64,000 bases of DNA from Trichocoleus sp. FACHB-46 (GTDB taxonomy: Bacteria > Cyanobacteriota > Cyanobacteriia > FACHB-46). Location of the stretch: NCBI RefSeq assembly GCF_014695385.1, contig NZ_JACJOD010000013.1, positions 186,001-250,000 on the forward strand. Reading direction: 5' to 3'. The notes below the pieces were generated by a model that ran no database searches, was not told the origin of the DNA, and was given only the letters and a program-made list of their open reading frames with translations. The first letter of the stretch is position 1, and every line of letters begins with the position of its first letter. The translations under genes and the position numbers were made by a program. Shown one piece after another: positions 1-10,770 of this stretch.

Positions 1-519
1 TGTTTCTCGATGGAGCAAAGTTGCAAGTCGCGTTCTGGGCACAAGTTGCACGGGGTGCTTGGCACAGTGAGACTGATCGGCTCGGTGAATGACGGTATTG
101 CCAAATTCATCAGGAATGTGAGGAACCAACTGGCCACCGCTCACAACCATAAAAATTTCCAGCCCTCGGCAAATTCCCAACATTGGAATTGACGTTTTCA
201 GAGCTAGGTTAGCAAGTCCAAGTTCAAAGGCATCTCGCTCGGCATTGACGCGATAGATGCTGGGGTGTGATGAACCCTCATACTCGGCTGGGTCAATATC
301 GCCGCCCCCCGAAAAGAGCAGACCATCGACAAAATCGAGGATTCGAGCCTGATGCATTTCACCAGGAGTTAGGAGTACAGGCACACCTCCAGCACGTCTG
401 ACCGCATCTATGTAATTGCTGAACAGAGAGTAGTGGCCTGTTTCGTTTTTGCAAGAAGTCGTGATGCCAATAATTGGCGGCTTCGTAATTGAGTTGGGGG
501 ATGGAAGAGGGAACAACAT
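1..519 (-). CDS. gamma-glutamyl-gamma-aminobutyrate hydrolase family protein (peptidase C26), partial
   Basis: The reading frame begins at ATG (complement of 517-519) and stays open through the left edge, giving 173 residues of a class I glutamine-amidotransferase-like hydrolase. Visible landmarks are the first strand KPPIIGITTSC (about 13-23), the LFSGGGDIDP stretch (about 69-78) and the nucleophile elbow LGICRG with Cys116. The family is usually about 240-260 residues, so the C-terminal part with the expected His/Glu partners is cut off by the window. Relatives cleave gamma-glutamyl amide bonds in polyamine or gamma-glutamyl compound breakdown; the substrate here cannot be read from sequence. 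Family assignment is firm, specific function inferred. Confidence 0.85.
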   Translation of the reverse strand, partial: MLFPLPSPNSITKPPIIGITTSCKNETGHYSLFSNYIDAVRRAGGVPVLLTPGEMHQARILDFVDGLLFSGGGDIDPAEYEGSSHPSIYRVNAERDAFELGLANLALKTSIPMLGICRGLEIFMVVSGGQLVPHIPDEFGNTVIHRADQSHCAKHPVQLVPRTRLATLLHRET

Positions 520-758
520 GCTGCACAATCATCCTAAGCAAGACAACCAGGAGAGCGCAGTCTTAGAACCAGAGTGCGATCACCCGCTTTATGATCAACC
601 ACATTGGGATCATTCACTATTACTAAATTTCCCTAATTTGTTCTAGGAGTTGGCACGATCCCAAACATAATCTTAGGGTCGAAATTTAGGATACTTTAGT
701 TGCCTGAGTTCTAACTGTGTTCAAACTGTCAGACTTGGCTTTAATCTCGCTCTAAACT

Positions 759-1208
759 TCAAGATTCTCTGTTAGCTGACGCGGCTGGAGTGGCAAAGTA
801 GCGATCGCAGGCATTAGAGTCACAGGCAGGATAAGCAGAATGGTAAACAGCCGTGCGCTGCCCAAACAGGGTATAGCGGTTGTCGCGCACTTGTTCGTAG
901 ATGCGATCGCCGCTCCACTTTAGACCAGGGAGAGCACGATAGGCAGCCACAAATACATTGCCTAGAGGAAATAATTGACCAATTTCTTCAGCGGCATCAC
1001 TTCCTTGCCAGCGGCGTTCTGGGGCTTCTGCATCAATTAAGATCATGCCTAGTTCGCAGTCCTGAGGGGTGACGTTCCAGCGCTGCAATGTTTCTGGATC
1101 TTGCATGGGAATGTACTGAAAGCGATCGCCTTGGTCTAAGCTTTCTAGAAGTTGTACCAGGGTAACGCAGAGGTTGCATTTGCCGTCATAGATTACGGTG
1201 TAGGGCAT
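759..1208 (-). CDS. DCC-family (DUF393) thiol-disulfide oxidoreductase-like protein
   Basis: This is a 149-residue protein starting MPYTVIYDGKCNLC. The DGxCxxC signature near the N-terminus (residues 8-14) defines the DCC/DUF393 family, which has a thioredoxin-like fold. The middle part (GSDAAEEIGQLFPLG, then YRALPGLKW, then YEQVRDNRY) follows the usual family pattern. An in-frame stop lies about 33 bases upstream of the ATG, so the start is well bounded. It is transcribed away from the radical SAM gene, with a 180-bp divergent spacer. The redox substrate is unknown. The C-terminal tail holds two further cysteines in the segment ACDSNACDRY. Confidence 0.85.
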   Translation of the reverse strand: MPYTVIYDGKCNLCVTLVQLLESLDQGDRFQYIPMQDPETLQRWNVTPQDCELGMILIDAEAPERRWQGSDAAEEIGQLFPLGNVFVAAYRALPGLKWSGDRIYEQVRDNRYTLFGQRTAVYHSAYPACDSNACDRYFATPAASANRES

Positions 1209-1388
1209 CAGTTTTTTAGAGAGTTGCCTTTCTATTGTGAATTATTCTCCTCCGTAGAGCAGAAGGCACCTGTACCTAAGAGTTCGGGGATGTCCGGAAA
1301 TCCAGCCTGTCATCGCTTGCTCAAAATTGACTAGAGTGAGAGAGCTAATCCTTGTTCAATTCGCCTAGATCCGAGCGATCGCCCTTCT

Positions 1389-3047
1389 GTGACTAATTCG
1401 CCCTTTGCTGCCGAACGCCTCCTCTTTACTCCCGCTACACCCAACCCTGACGCGATTCCCACGATCTTTGCCTTCCCTAACGAGTACAACGTCGGCATCA
1501 CCAGCTTGGGTTATCAAGTCGTTTGGGCCACCTTAGCCGCTCGCTCGGATCTGCAAGTCAGCCGCTTATTTACCGATGTTCACGAACCCCTCCCCTCCCA
1601 ACCAGAGCTGCTCGGCTTTTCGGTGTCTTGGGAACTGGACTATGTAAATATTTTGAACTTGCTAGAATCCCTCGATATTCCGATTCGGGCTAGCGATCGC
1701 ACCAACACTCACCCGCTCGTTTTCGGAGGCGGCCCTGTCCTGACGGCAAACCCCGAACCCTTCGCCGACTTCTTTGACGTAGTGCTGCTCGGAGATGGCG
1801 AAATTCTGCTGAATACGCTGGTCGCAGCCTACAAAGAAGTGCGAGATAGCGATCGCCCAACTCAACTACGGCACTTGGCCCAAGTTCCAGGGATCTACAT
1901 TCCTAGCTTGTACGAAGTCACCTACCACAGCCCAGACGGAGCGATCGCCACGATTCAACCCGTTGACTCCACCATTCCTGCTCAGGTCGAAAAGCAAACC
2001 TATCGGGGCAATACTCTCTCCGCCTCTACCGTTGTCACCGGAAAAGCTGCTTGGGAAAATATTTATATGGTGGAAGTGGTGCGGAGCTGTCCAGAGATGT
2101 GCCGCTTCTGCCTCGCCAGTTACCTGACTTTGCCCTTCCGCACCGCCGATGTGGAAGCGTCATTGATTCCTGCGATCGAACAGGGTCTGACCGTGACCGA
2201 TCGCCTCGGTTTATTGGGAGCTTCAGTTACCCAACATCCAGAATTTGACTCCTTGTTGGATTACATCAGCCAACCTCAACATGACCAAGTACGGCTGAGC
2301 ATTGCTTCGGTACGGACCAACACTGTCACCGAGAAACTAGCGCGAACCCTCACTCAGCACGACACCCGCTCCATCACGATTGCGGTGGAAAGCGGCTCAG
2401 AGCGATTGCGGCAAATCATCAATAAAAAGCTGCACAACGACGAAATTAACCAGGCAGCGGTGAATGCCAAAGCAGGGGGCTTAAGCAACCTAAAGCTCTA
2501 CGGTATGGTGGGTGTGCCTGGCGAAGAAACAGATGACCTAGAGCAAACCGTGACGATGCTGCGCGGCCTCAAGAAAGCGGCTCCGGGTGTGCGCCTCACC
2601 TTTGGCTGTAGTACCTTTGTGCCCAAGTCCCATACTCCGTTCCAATGGTTTGGCGTGAATCGCCAAGCAGAGAAACGACTGCAATTTCTGCAAAAACACC
2701 TGCGATCGCAAGGAATTGACTTCCGACCGGAAAGCTACAACTGGTCGGTGATTCAAGCCTTGATTTCTAGGGGCGATCGCCGTCTCTCTCGCTTATTGGA
2801 ACTAACTCGTCATTACGGAGACTCCTTGGGCAGCTATCGCCGCGCCTTCAAAGAACTGCGAGGACAGTTACCCGACCTGGAATTTTATGTCCATGCTGAT
2901 TGGACTCCAGATCTCGTATTGCCTTGGCAGCACTTAAAGGGACCATTACCCCAAAACACGCTGCTGAAGCATTTGGCAACGGCTACCAGTCTATTTAACT
3001 GGGAGCACCAAGCCTCACTAGAGCAACAGTTAAGCGTTCCCGCCTAA
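1389..3047 (+). CDS. radical SAM protein with N-terminal B12-binding-like region
   Basis: This 552-residue protein starts at GTG. The cluster-binding motif is CPEMCRFC, with Cys234, Cys238 and Cys241 (CxxxCxxC), the classic ligands of the [4Fe-4S] cluster that cleaves S-adenosylmethionine. Upstream of it are an N-terminal region with FGGGPVLTANPEP and LLGDGE, typical of the Rossmann-like cobalamin-binding domain in this superfamily, although no DxHxxG cobalamin ligand is evident. After the cluster come SIASVRTNTV, AVESGSERLR and KLYGMVGVPGE, which build the SAM barrel. The reaction is not predictable; relatives include methylthiolases and methyltransferases. A terminator-like hairpin follows directly. 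Confidence 0.85.
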   Translation: MTNSPFAAERLLFTPATPNPDAIPTIFAFPNEYNVGITSLGYQVVWATLAARSDLQVSRLFTDVHEPLPSQPELLGFSVSWELDYVNILNLLESLDIPIRASDRTNTHPLVFGGGPVLTANPEPFADFFDVVLLGDGEILLNTLVAAYKEVRDSDRPTQLRHLAQVPGIYIPSLYEVTYHSPDGAIATIQPVDSTIPAQVEKQTYRGNTLSASTVVTGKAAWENIYMVEVVRSCPEMCRFCLASYLTLPFRTADVEASLIPAIEQGLTVTDRLGLLGASVTQHPEFDSLLDYISQPQHDQVRLSIASVRTNTVTEKLARTLTQHDTRSITIAVESGSERLRQIINKKLHNDEINQAAVNAKAGGLSNLKLYGMVGVPGEETDDLEQTVTMLRGLKKAAPGVRLTFGCSTFVPKSHTPFQWFGVNRQAEKRLQFLQKHLRSQGIDFRPESYNWSVIQALISRGDRRLSRLLELTRHYGDSLGSYRRAFKELRGQLPDLEFYVHADWTPDLVLPWQHLKGPLPQNTLLKHLATATSLFNWEHQASLEQQLSVPA

Positions 3048-3048
3048 G

Positions 3049-3076
3049 ACCCTCCTATAGGTAAAATGAGGGTTTT
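3049..3076 (+). terminator. Rho-independent-like hairpin after the radical SAM gene
   Basis: Arms ACCCTC (3049-3054) and GAGGGT (3068-3073) form a six-pair stem followed by a short T run. It starts right behind the stop codon of the radical SAM gene and ends 17 bases before the next ATG, so it may end the first transcript or act as a leader hairpin for the small gene behind it. Confidence 0.5.
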
Positions 3077-3093
3077 GCGCTGCACCTGAACTC

Positions 3094-3282
3094 ATGCAAA
3101 ACACAGCTGAATACTTCTGTGCCTTCTGTGGTGAACCTAACTTAACCTTTGTGGACTTCAGCGCTGGAGGACAGCAATCCTACATCGAAGATTGCCAAGT
3201 TTGCTGCCGCCCCAATGTGCTTTATGTCCGCATTGATGAAGACACGCTGGATATTGAAATCGACAGCGACTATGAAGGTTAA
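3094..3282 (+). CDS. CPXCG motif-containing cysteine-rich protein
   Basis: This is a 62-residue acidic protein. Four of its five cysteines sit in two pairs, CAFCGE (residues 9-14) and CQVCCRP, separated by DFSAGGQQSYIED. This arrangement matches the small CPXCG (PF14255-type) family, presumed to bind zinc. The function of the family is unknown. The C-terminus is rich in Asp and Glu (DEDTLDIEIDSDYEG). It is convergent with the following gene, only three bases between stop codons, so both genes share the terminator space. Confidence 0.85.
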   Translation: MQNTAEYFCAFCGEPNLTFVDFSAGGQQSYIEDCQVCCRPNVLYVRIDEDTLDIEIDSDYEG

Positions 3283-3285
3283 GCG

Positions 3286-4338
3286 TTAACGTCGCTCGGC
3301 ATCAACTCGCTGCGCCACCCCGACAGGCTGGAAACGCTTGGCAAAGTTGATGAATTTGGGGATTTTATCTCCCGTGATATTCAGCACAGGTAAATTGTGA
3401 GTTTCCTGCGCAGCATTATTGCCATAGCCAAAACGAATTACGGTACGCTCTTTGCGACCCTGCCCATAGGCATTGACCACATCGCGCACCAAATTGCAGC
3501 CCATGACGAAGCGGCCCATGTTGATGTCGCCATTGCCTGCAAAGTAGTTCCACTCCACACTCTGCCAATCGTTAGTGGAGCAGTAGAGATTGGCGACTTC
3601 AAACATTTTGGCTAAATGCACATCGTAGCGACGTAAAGAGCCACCATAGGCCGAGCGAGCAGTGTCGCGATCGGGCACGATGAAAATGCCACGAGCTTGC
3701 CCTCCTTGGCTGGCTGGCAGGAAACGAATGCTAGCGACGGGAACGGTTGTGTCTGTTGGCGTAGTGGCTGGGGCAATCGAGACAGGCTCGCTCTCACCGC
3801 CGATCGCTGACCCAAACCCAGAACTGGGAGCAGGCCGAAATTGCTGAACGGTATCTTGGAAGCGGGCTAAGCGATCGCCTCGCAAGTTCAAGGTGGGGAT
3901 GTACTCTACTGTCTTAGTTCCCGTAGCCCGATAAGTCATAGTCGTGGGTTCGGAGTTGGTCAGACCATAGGTATCCACCACTTCCTGAGCCAGTTCGCAA
4001 TTGATCGAGAATTGATCCAAGTTCAGATCGCCATTGTCCCCAACATATTGCCATCGCACTTGTTGAATATGAGGGCGCAACTGGTCGCAGTGGGCAAACG
4101 TGACCTCAAACATTTTGGCCATGTGCAGGTTGTAGCGGCTTAGAGCACCACTGGAACCGTTATACAGATTGCGATCAGGCACGATCAGGGTTAACTGCTC
4201 CTGACCATTTCTCTGCATGGGTTCAATTTGGATCGCGGTAATGTTCGCGCTGGGACGGGACCAGGCTGGCTGAGTTATTGAGAGCAGACCGAGCGCAGCA
4301 CAGATAGAGGCACTGATTGTGAGAGATGGTTTAAACAT
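3286..4338 (-). CDS. exported protein with two copies of an unnamed domain
   Basis: I place the start at the ATG complementary to 4336-4338 because it gives a clean signal peptide (MFKPSLTISASICAALGLL, cleavage near AWS-RP); an upstream ATG at 4374 would put 12 extra residues before it. The mature protein holds two copies of one domain: first with LYNGSSGALSRYNLHMAKMF and WQYVGDNGDLNLDQFSINC, second with SAYGGSLRRYDVHLAKMFEV and WNYFAGNGDINMGRFVMGC. Each copy carries paired cysteines (HC...NC and YC...GC) that could form a disulfide in the periplasm. I do not recognise a named family or function. It is divergent from the VIT/vWA gene. Confidence 0.75.
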   Translation of the reverse strand: MFKPSLTISASICAALGLLSITQPAWSRPSANITAIQIEPMQRNGQEQLTLIVPDRNLYNGSSGALSRYNLHMAKMFEVTFAHCDQLRPHIQQVRWQYVGDNGDLNLDQFSINCELAQEVVDTYGLTNSEPTTMTYRATGTKTVEYIPTLNLRGDRLARFQDTVQQFRPAPSSGFGSAIGGESEPVSIAPATTPTDTTVPVASIRFLPASQGGQARGIFIVPDRDTARSAYGGSLRRYDVHLAKMFEVANLYCSTNDWQSVEWNYFAGNGDINMGRFVMGCNLVRDVVNAYGQGRKERTVIRFGYGNNAAQETHNLPVLNITGDKIPKFINFAKRFQPVGVAQRVDAERR

Positions 4339-4429
4339 AGGAAGCTTGCCACAGCAAAGCAATAAACAAAGCAACTAAAGCCTGATTGGTAAGTAGCTAC
4401 AGTCGCGATCGCTATAATTTCCGATCTTG

Positions 4430-4489
4430 CCATGACCGATGTTACAAAAATTGCAACGGTCGAGATCGGTAGCTTTCAGCATGTCATGG
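4430..4489. promoter_or_regulatory. nested inverted repeat in a divergent promoter region
   Basis: Between the two divergent genes, CCATGAC (4430-4436) pairs with GTCATGG (4483-4489), and inside it ACCGAT (4435-4440) pairs with ATCGGT (4465-4470). The loop contains GTTACAAAAATTGCAAC, itself an imperfect dyad. This could be an operator or a cruciform; no regulator is identified. Confidence 0.35.
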
Positions 4490-4544
4490 TAAGAGTCAAC
4501 CGCGTTCGGTCTAGCGATTCTTTTCTACTGCTAAGAGTTTAAGT

Positions 4545-6989
4545 ATGAAATTTGCCTATGCTCTGCCTGCTGCTACATTGCTCCTGGTTGGCACGATAGG
4601 AGCGATCGCCCACTTTTCTATTGCTCCATCGGCGAGGTCAGTGCCTCTGCGCCCTACAATCGTGAATCCAACTTCAATGGATAACGCTGCTGAGCCGACA
4701 CCTACTCCTGCACCCGGTGGTTTATTTGGGCAAAAGGATGGGCAGCAGCAAGCCTTTGTGCTCAAACATACGGAGGTGAAGGCGAGGGTAGCGGGCAATA
4801 TCTCTCGCGTTGAGGTAACTCAAACCTTTGAGAATCCCTTTAAAGATCCCCTAGAAGCCATCTATGTTTTTCCCCTGCCCGATGAGGCGGCAGTAGATGA
4901 CATGGAAATCAAAATTGGCGATCGCGTCATCAAAGGAGATATTAAAAAGCGAGAAGAAGCGCAGAAAATCTATGAGCAGGCAAGACAGCAAGGCCGCACC
5001 GCAGGGCTATTAGAGCAAGAGCGGGATAATATTTTTACGCAGTCCTTGGCGAATATTCGTCCCGGTGAACGAATTGAAGTCACGATTCGCTACAGCGATA
5101 GCCTCAAGTTTGAAGGAGGCGATTACGAATTCGTCTTTCCGATGGTGGTGGGACCGCGCTATATCCCTGGCAACGCGATCGGCAATAGCGGCGATACCGA
5201 TGTGGTGCCCGATGCTTCTCGGATCACGCCTCCGGTGCTCAAACCGGGTACCCGTTCTGGTCATGATATTGGAGTCACAGTTGAGATTGATGCAGGTGTG
5301 TCTGTGCAAGAGGTGCGATCGCCTTCTCACAAACTGAGAGTGGAGCCAGCAGGTAATACAACCAAAGTGCAATTGGTGGCAGAAGACACGATTCCTAACA
5401 AAGATCTGATTTTGCGTTATCGGGTAGCGGGCAAAGAGACGCAAGCCACGCTGTTGACGCAAGCCGACGCCCAAGGGGGGCACTTTGCGGTCTATCTCAT
5501 CCCCGCTGTGCAGTACCGCAGCAATGAGATTGTGCCGAAAGATGTGGTGTTCTTGATGGATACCTCTGGCTCTCAAGAAGGCGATCCGTTGGCGAAGTCG
5601 CAAGAACTGATGCGCCGCTTCATCAATGGGCTGAATCCCAACGACACCTTCTCGATTATTGATTTTTCCAATACAACCACCCAGCTCTCTCCCGCACCAC
5701 TGCCAAACACACCCGCTAATCGCGCTAAGGCGATCGCTTATGTGGACCAACTCAAGGCCAACGGCGGCAGCGAATTGTTGAATGGCATCCAAGCGGTGAT
5801 GAATTTCCCAGCGGCAGAATCCGGGCGGTTACGCAGCGTCGTGTTGCTCACCGATGGCTACATTGGCAACGAAAATCAGGTGATTGCCGAAGTGCAGCGA
5901 CAACTCAAGCTAGGGAATCGGCTCTACAGCTTTGGCGTGGGTAGCTCGGTCAATCGCTTCTTGCTCGATCGCTTGGCTGAGGTAGGGCGAGGCACATCTC
6001 AAGTGATTCGCCAAGATGAGCCAACTCAGCAAGTATCCGAGAGGTTCTTCCGCCAAATCAACAACCCCGTTCTGACCAACGTTCAAGTCACCTGGCAAGG
6101 CTCCGGTGCCGCCCCAGAAATTTATCCCTTAGCAGCTCCTGATTTGTTTGCCAGTCAACCACTGGTGCTGTTTGGACGTAAAAGCGATCGCGCCAGTGGC
6201 ACTCTGAAAATCACCGGAGTAGCGGCGGGTGGAGAACGTTATGAGAAGACGCTCCAGGTTAACTTTGACCAAGGAGACAACAATCCCGCGATCGCTCAGC
6301 TTTGGGGCCGTGCCCGGATCAAAGACTTGATGAACCAAATGTTTGGTGGCGAAACCACGTCTGGCGTGGCCGCAGTTACTGATACAGCCTTGGCTTATCG
6401 CTTGCTCTCGCAATATACAGCGTTTGTCGCGATCAGTGATGAGGTGCGAGTCAATCCAGATGGCACTCGCCAGAGGGTACAAGTGCCAGTGGAAATGCCA
6501 GAGGGGGTTAGCTACGAAGGTGTCTTTGGGAGCGCTCAAGACGCTGCGATGGGGTCAGGTGCCGCTGTTCCTATGCCTGCGATGGCTCCATCTAGGAGTT
6601 TAGCGGGACGACCAGTGGGGAGTAACAACCGAGCAGCAACAGCGAGTCCTCCAGTAGCTAAGACCAGGGTGGCTGCTGAAGCAGAGGCGATCGCTCCTGT
6701 ACCTAACAATTCTCGCTTGCAAGTCGTAAGTATCACGGGTTTAGATCCAGCCCAAATGCCTGCTCTCTCCCAATATCTACAAAGCCTCAATCTGCCCACT
6801 GGGTTTAACGGCGATGTGGTGCTAGAGTTCTCGGTGCAGAATGGTCGAGTCGGTCGCATTTTGTTGGATGACAAGACTTCTACCCTAAAAGAGGCGGCTG
6901 TGGTTGATGTGATCAAGCGATCGCTCCAGGGCTGGCAGCCATCGCAAGGTGTGACGGGTAAGGTGCGGGTGACGTTACGGTTGCGTTAG
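4545..6989 (+). CDS. VIT and von Willebrand factor A domain protein with TonB-like C-terminus
   Basis: This 814-residue protein has an N-terminal hydrophobic segment (signal peptide or anchor, about 4-25), a VIT domain (about 55-180, with VTQTFENPFKDPLEAIYVFP and EAQKIYEQARQQG), a vWA domain beginning DVVFLMDTSGS (about 335) with the DxSGS metal-ion-dependent adhesion motif, then a Pro/Ala-rich linker. The last about 85 residues (FNGDVVLEFSVQNGRVG ... VTGKVRVTLRLR) resemble the TonB/AgmX-type C-terminal fold. Related VIT-vWA proteins in proteobacteria are sortase targets; no LPxTG-like signal is seen here. It probably acts in the periplasm as a metal-dependent binding protein. The signal peptidase gene follows after 34 bases, so co-transcription is likely. 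Confidence 0.85.
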   Translation: MKFAYALPAATLLLVGTIGAIAHFSIAPSARSVPLRPTIVNPTSMDNAAEPTPTPAPGGLFGQKDGQQQAFVLKHTEVKARVAGNISRVEVTQTFENPFKDPLEAIYVFPLPDEAAVDDMEIKIGDRVIKGDIKKREEAQKIYEQARQQGRTAGLLEQERDNIFTQSLANIRPGERIEVTIRYSDSLKFEGGDYEFVFPMVVGPRYIPGNAIGNSGDTDVVPDASRITPPVLKPGTRSGHDIGVTVEIDAGVSVQEVRSPSHKLRVEPAGNTTKVQLVAEDTIPNKDLILRYRVAGKETQATLLTQADAQGGHFAVYLIPAVQYRSNEIVPKDVVFLMDTSGSQEGDPLAKSQELMRRFINGLNPNDTFSIIDFSNTTTQLSPAPLPNTPANRAKAIAYVDQLKANGGSELLNGIQAVMNFPAAESGRLRSVVLLTDGYIGNENQVIAEVQRQLKLGNRLYSFGVGSSVNRFLLDRLAEVGRGTSQVIRQDEPTQQVSERFFRQINNPVLTNVQVTWQGSGAAPEIYPLAAPDLFASQPLVLFGRKSDRASGTLKITGVAAGGERYEKTLQVNFDQGDNNPAIAQLWGRARIKDLMNQMFGGETTSGVAAVTDTALAYRLLSQYTAFVAISDEVRVNPDGTRQRVQVPVEMPEGVSYEGVFGSAQDAAMGSGAAVPMPAMAPSRSLAGRPVGSNNRAATASPPVAKTRVAAEAEAIAPVPNNSRLQVVSITGLDPAQMPALSQYLQSLNLPTGFNGDVVLEFSVQNGRVGRILLDDKTSTLKEAAVVDVIKRSLQGWQPSQGVTGKVRVTLRLR

Positions 6990-7023
6990 GGTGGATTTAG
7001 TTGAGCATTTGTAGCCATCTGCC

Positions 7024-8487
7024 GTGACTGAGAATCTGCTGGAACTAGCTAAACAAGGGAATCCTGATGCGATCGCTACGTTGATGAATCGGGCTCTGAA
7101 GCCGCAGGGGATAACGGCGGCGGTGGAGTTGGTGGGCGATCGCTTGCAGGTGGAGCTGGTGGCGGAGCGGTTACCTAATCAGTCAGTAGCAATAAACTAT
7201 GTGCGTCGAGGCTTGCTGGCTTTGGGTGTGACAGGGATTCAGCAGGTGCAGGTTTCGGGGAAGCAAGTTGATCAGGTCGCACTGGGTTGGATGGAGGAGT
7301 TTGCGATCGCGGAGCAAGCTTCTGTGTCTGATACAAGGACAACAACCGCTATTCCTGCGGCTGCATCTATTGCCAGTTCGCATTCTTTGACTCAGGCTGG
7401 TTCTGATCAGAAGCAAAAGTCTGCGGGGACAGGAGAGGTAGGGGCGATCGCGAGTAAAGATGCTTGGTTCGCGGCGAATTTATCTTTGTTGTTTCCTGGT
7501 TTGGGCCAAATCTATGTAGGTCAAATAGTTAGGGGATTACTATTCGCGGGGATGGCGATCGCCCTAATTTGGTTGGCTTTTTGGTCAATTTTCAGCCCTG
7601 CGGGCAATACGTTAATTGGCTTGAGTTGCATTCTGCCAGTTGTCTTTATCTACATTGTGGATTTGTTTGAAGCGTACCGTGGGGTAACGGGGGGTAGCAT
7701 TCTAGAACTTCACAAGGAGGATGCGAGCCAAAAAGAGAGTTGGTTGGCTGTTTTTTTGTCGCAACTTTTGCCTGGACTGGGGCAGGTTTACCTTCAGCAA
7801 AACCTTCTTGGTACGGTCTTGATAGTAGCCATGATTGTTGCTGCCAGTGGTTTGGTAGGCCTCAAGATTCATGTTTGGCTACCTGCAATGATTACGGGTT
7901 TTGCTTGTTATCACGCCTACGCTCACGCACCGAAAAAACCAGCAATCCGAGCACAACAGATTATTGTTTTAGTGATTGCTAGTATTGTTGCAATTCGCTT
8001 ATTAATGGGAGCAGTTCCGGCATCTCTCCAGCAACGAATTGAGAGGTTTGTAATTCCTAGCAGTTCAATGGAGCCAACGCTACAAGTTAAGGACCGAATC
8101 TTTGTTTTAAAGTCTTTAAGATATGTGCCCAAAGATGGTGATCTGGTTGTTTTTCGCCCACTGCAAAGAAGTTCCACAGACAGGCCAATGAAAGATAAGT
8201 TTTTTGTCAAACGAGTGATTGGTACGCCGGGGGAAACAATTCAAGTCAAAGATGGTAAGGTCTATCGCAATGACCAGCCTTTACAGGAGAGCTATATTTC
8301 TGAGCCTCCTGCTTACGAATGGGGACCAGAGGTAGTGCCTAACGATGCCTACCTAGTCTTAGGAGATAATCGTAACGATAGTTTTGATTCTCATGTTTGG
8401 GGATTTCTTCCGGACAGAAATATTGTGGGTAGAGCGTACAAAATCTACTGGCCACCCGCTAGAATTCGACCTCTAAACCAGCAGTAA
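7024..8487 (+). CDS. lepB: signal peptidase I with an extra cyanobacterial N-terminal module and duplicated membrane domain
   Basis: This 487-residue protein starts at GTG. The C-terminal about 170 residues are an S26 signal peptidase I: catalytic Ser in IPSSSMEPTL (about 346), catalytic Lys in VKRVIGTPGE (about 396), and the GDNRNDSFDSHVWGF box. Usual cyanobacterial LepB is about 190-220 residues. In front lie (a) residues 1-95, a soluble module seen at the N-terminus of several cyanobacterial proteins (LAKQGNPDAIATLMNRAL), (b) a Ser/Thr-rich linker, and (c) two tandem membrane units, each starting with a PGLGQ(I/V)Y motif (LFPGLGQIYVGQ and LLPGLGQVYLQQ). It would cleave signal peptides at the membrane. 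The extra parts may target or regulate it; that is inference. Confidence 0.85.
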   Translation: MTENLLELAKQGNPDAIATLMNRALKPQGITAAVELVGDRLQVELVAERLPNQSVAINYVRRGLLALGVTGIQQVQVSGKQVDQVALGWMEEFAIAEQASVSDTRTTTAIPAAASIASSHSLTQAGSDQKQKSAGTGEVGAIASKDAWFAANLSLLFPGLGQIYVGQIVRGLLFAGMAIALIWLAFWSIFSPAGNTLIGLSCILPVVFIYIVDLFEAYRGVTGGSILELHKEDASQKESWLAVFLSQLLPGLGQVYLQQNLLGTVLIVAMIVAASGLVGLKIHVWLPAMITGFACYHAYAHAPKKPAIRAQQIIVLVIASIVAIRLLMGAVPASLQQRIERFVIPSSSMEPTLQVKDRIFVLKSLRYVPKDGDLVVFRPLQRSSTDRPMKDKFFVKRVIGTPGETIQVKDGKVYRNDQPLQESYISEPPAYEWGPEVVPNDAYLVLGDNRNDSFDSHVWGFLPDRNIVGRAYKIYWPPARIRPLNQQ

Positions 8488-8489
8488 GT

Positions 8490-10643
<2,154 letters not shown>

Positions 10644-10770
10644 CTAAAAGCGATCACAGTTTAACCCACTCCTAAACTGCTATTAACTCAAAGCTAGACA
10701 CAGGCTTAATCTGAACCCCGTATTTTCACTTAATGAGGCATCAATTCACCTGCTTGTGAGGAGTTATCTT

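Noticed and set aside
5010-5792. 260-codon minus-strand frame inside the VIT/vWA gene
   Set aside because: It lies entirely antisense to a gene with strong domain matches, and its translation (His/Arg-rich, no motif) looks like a shadow.
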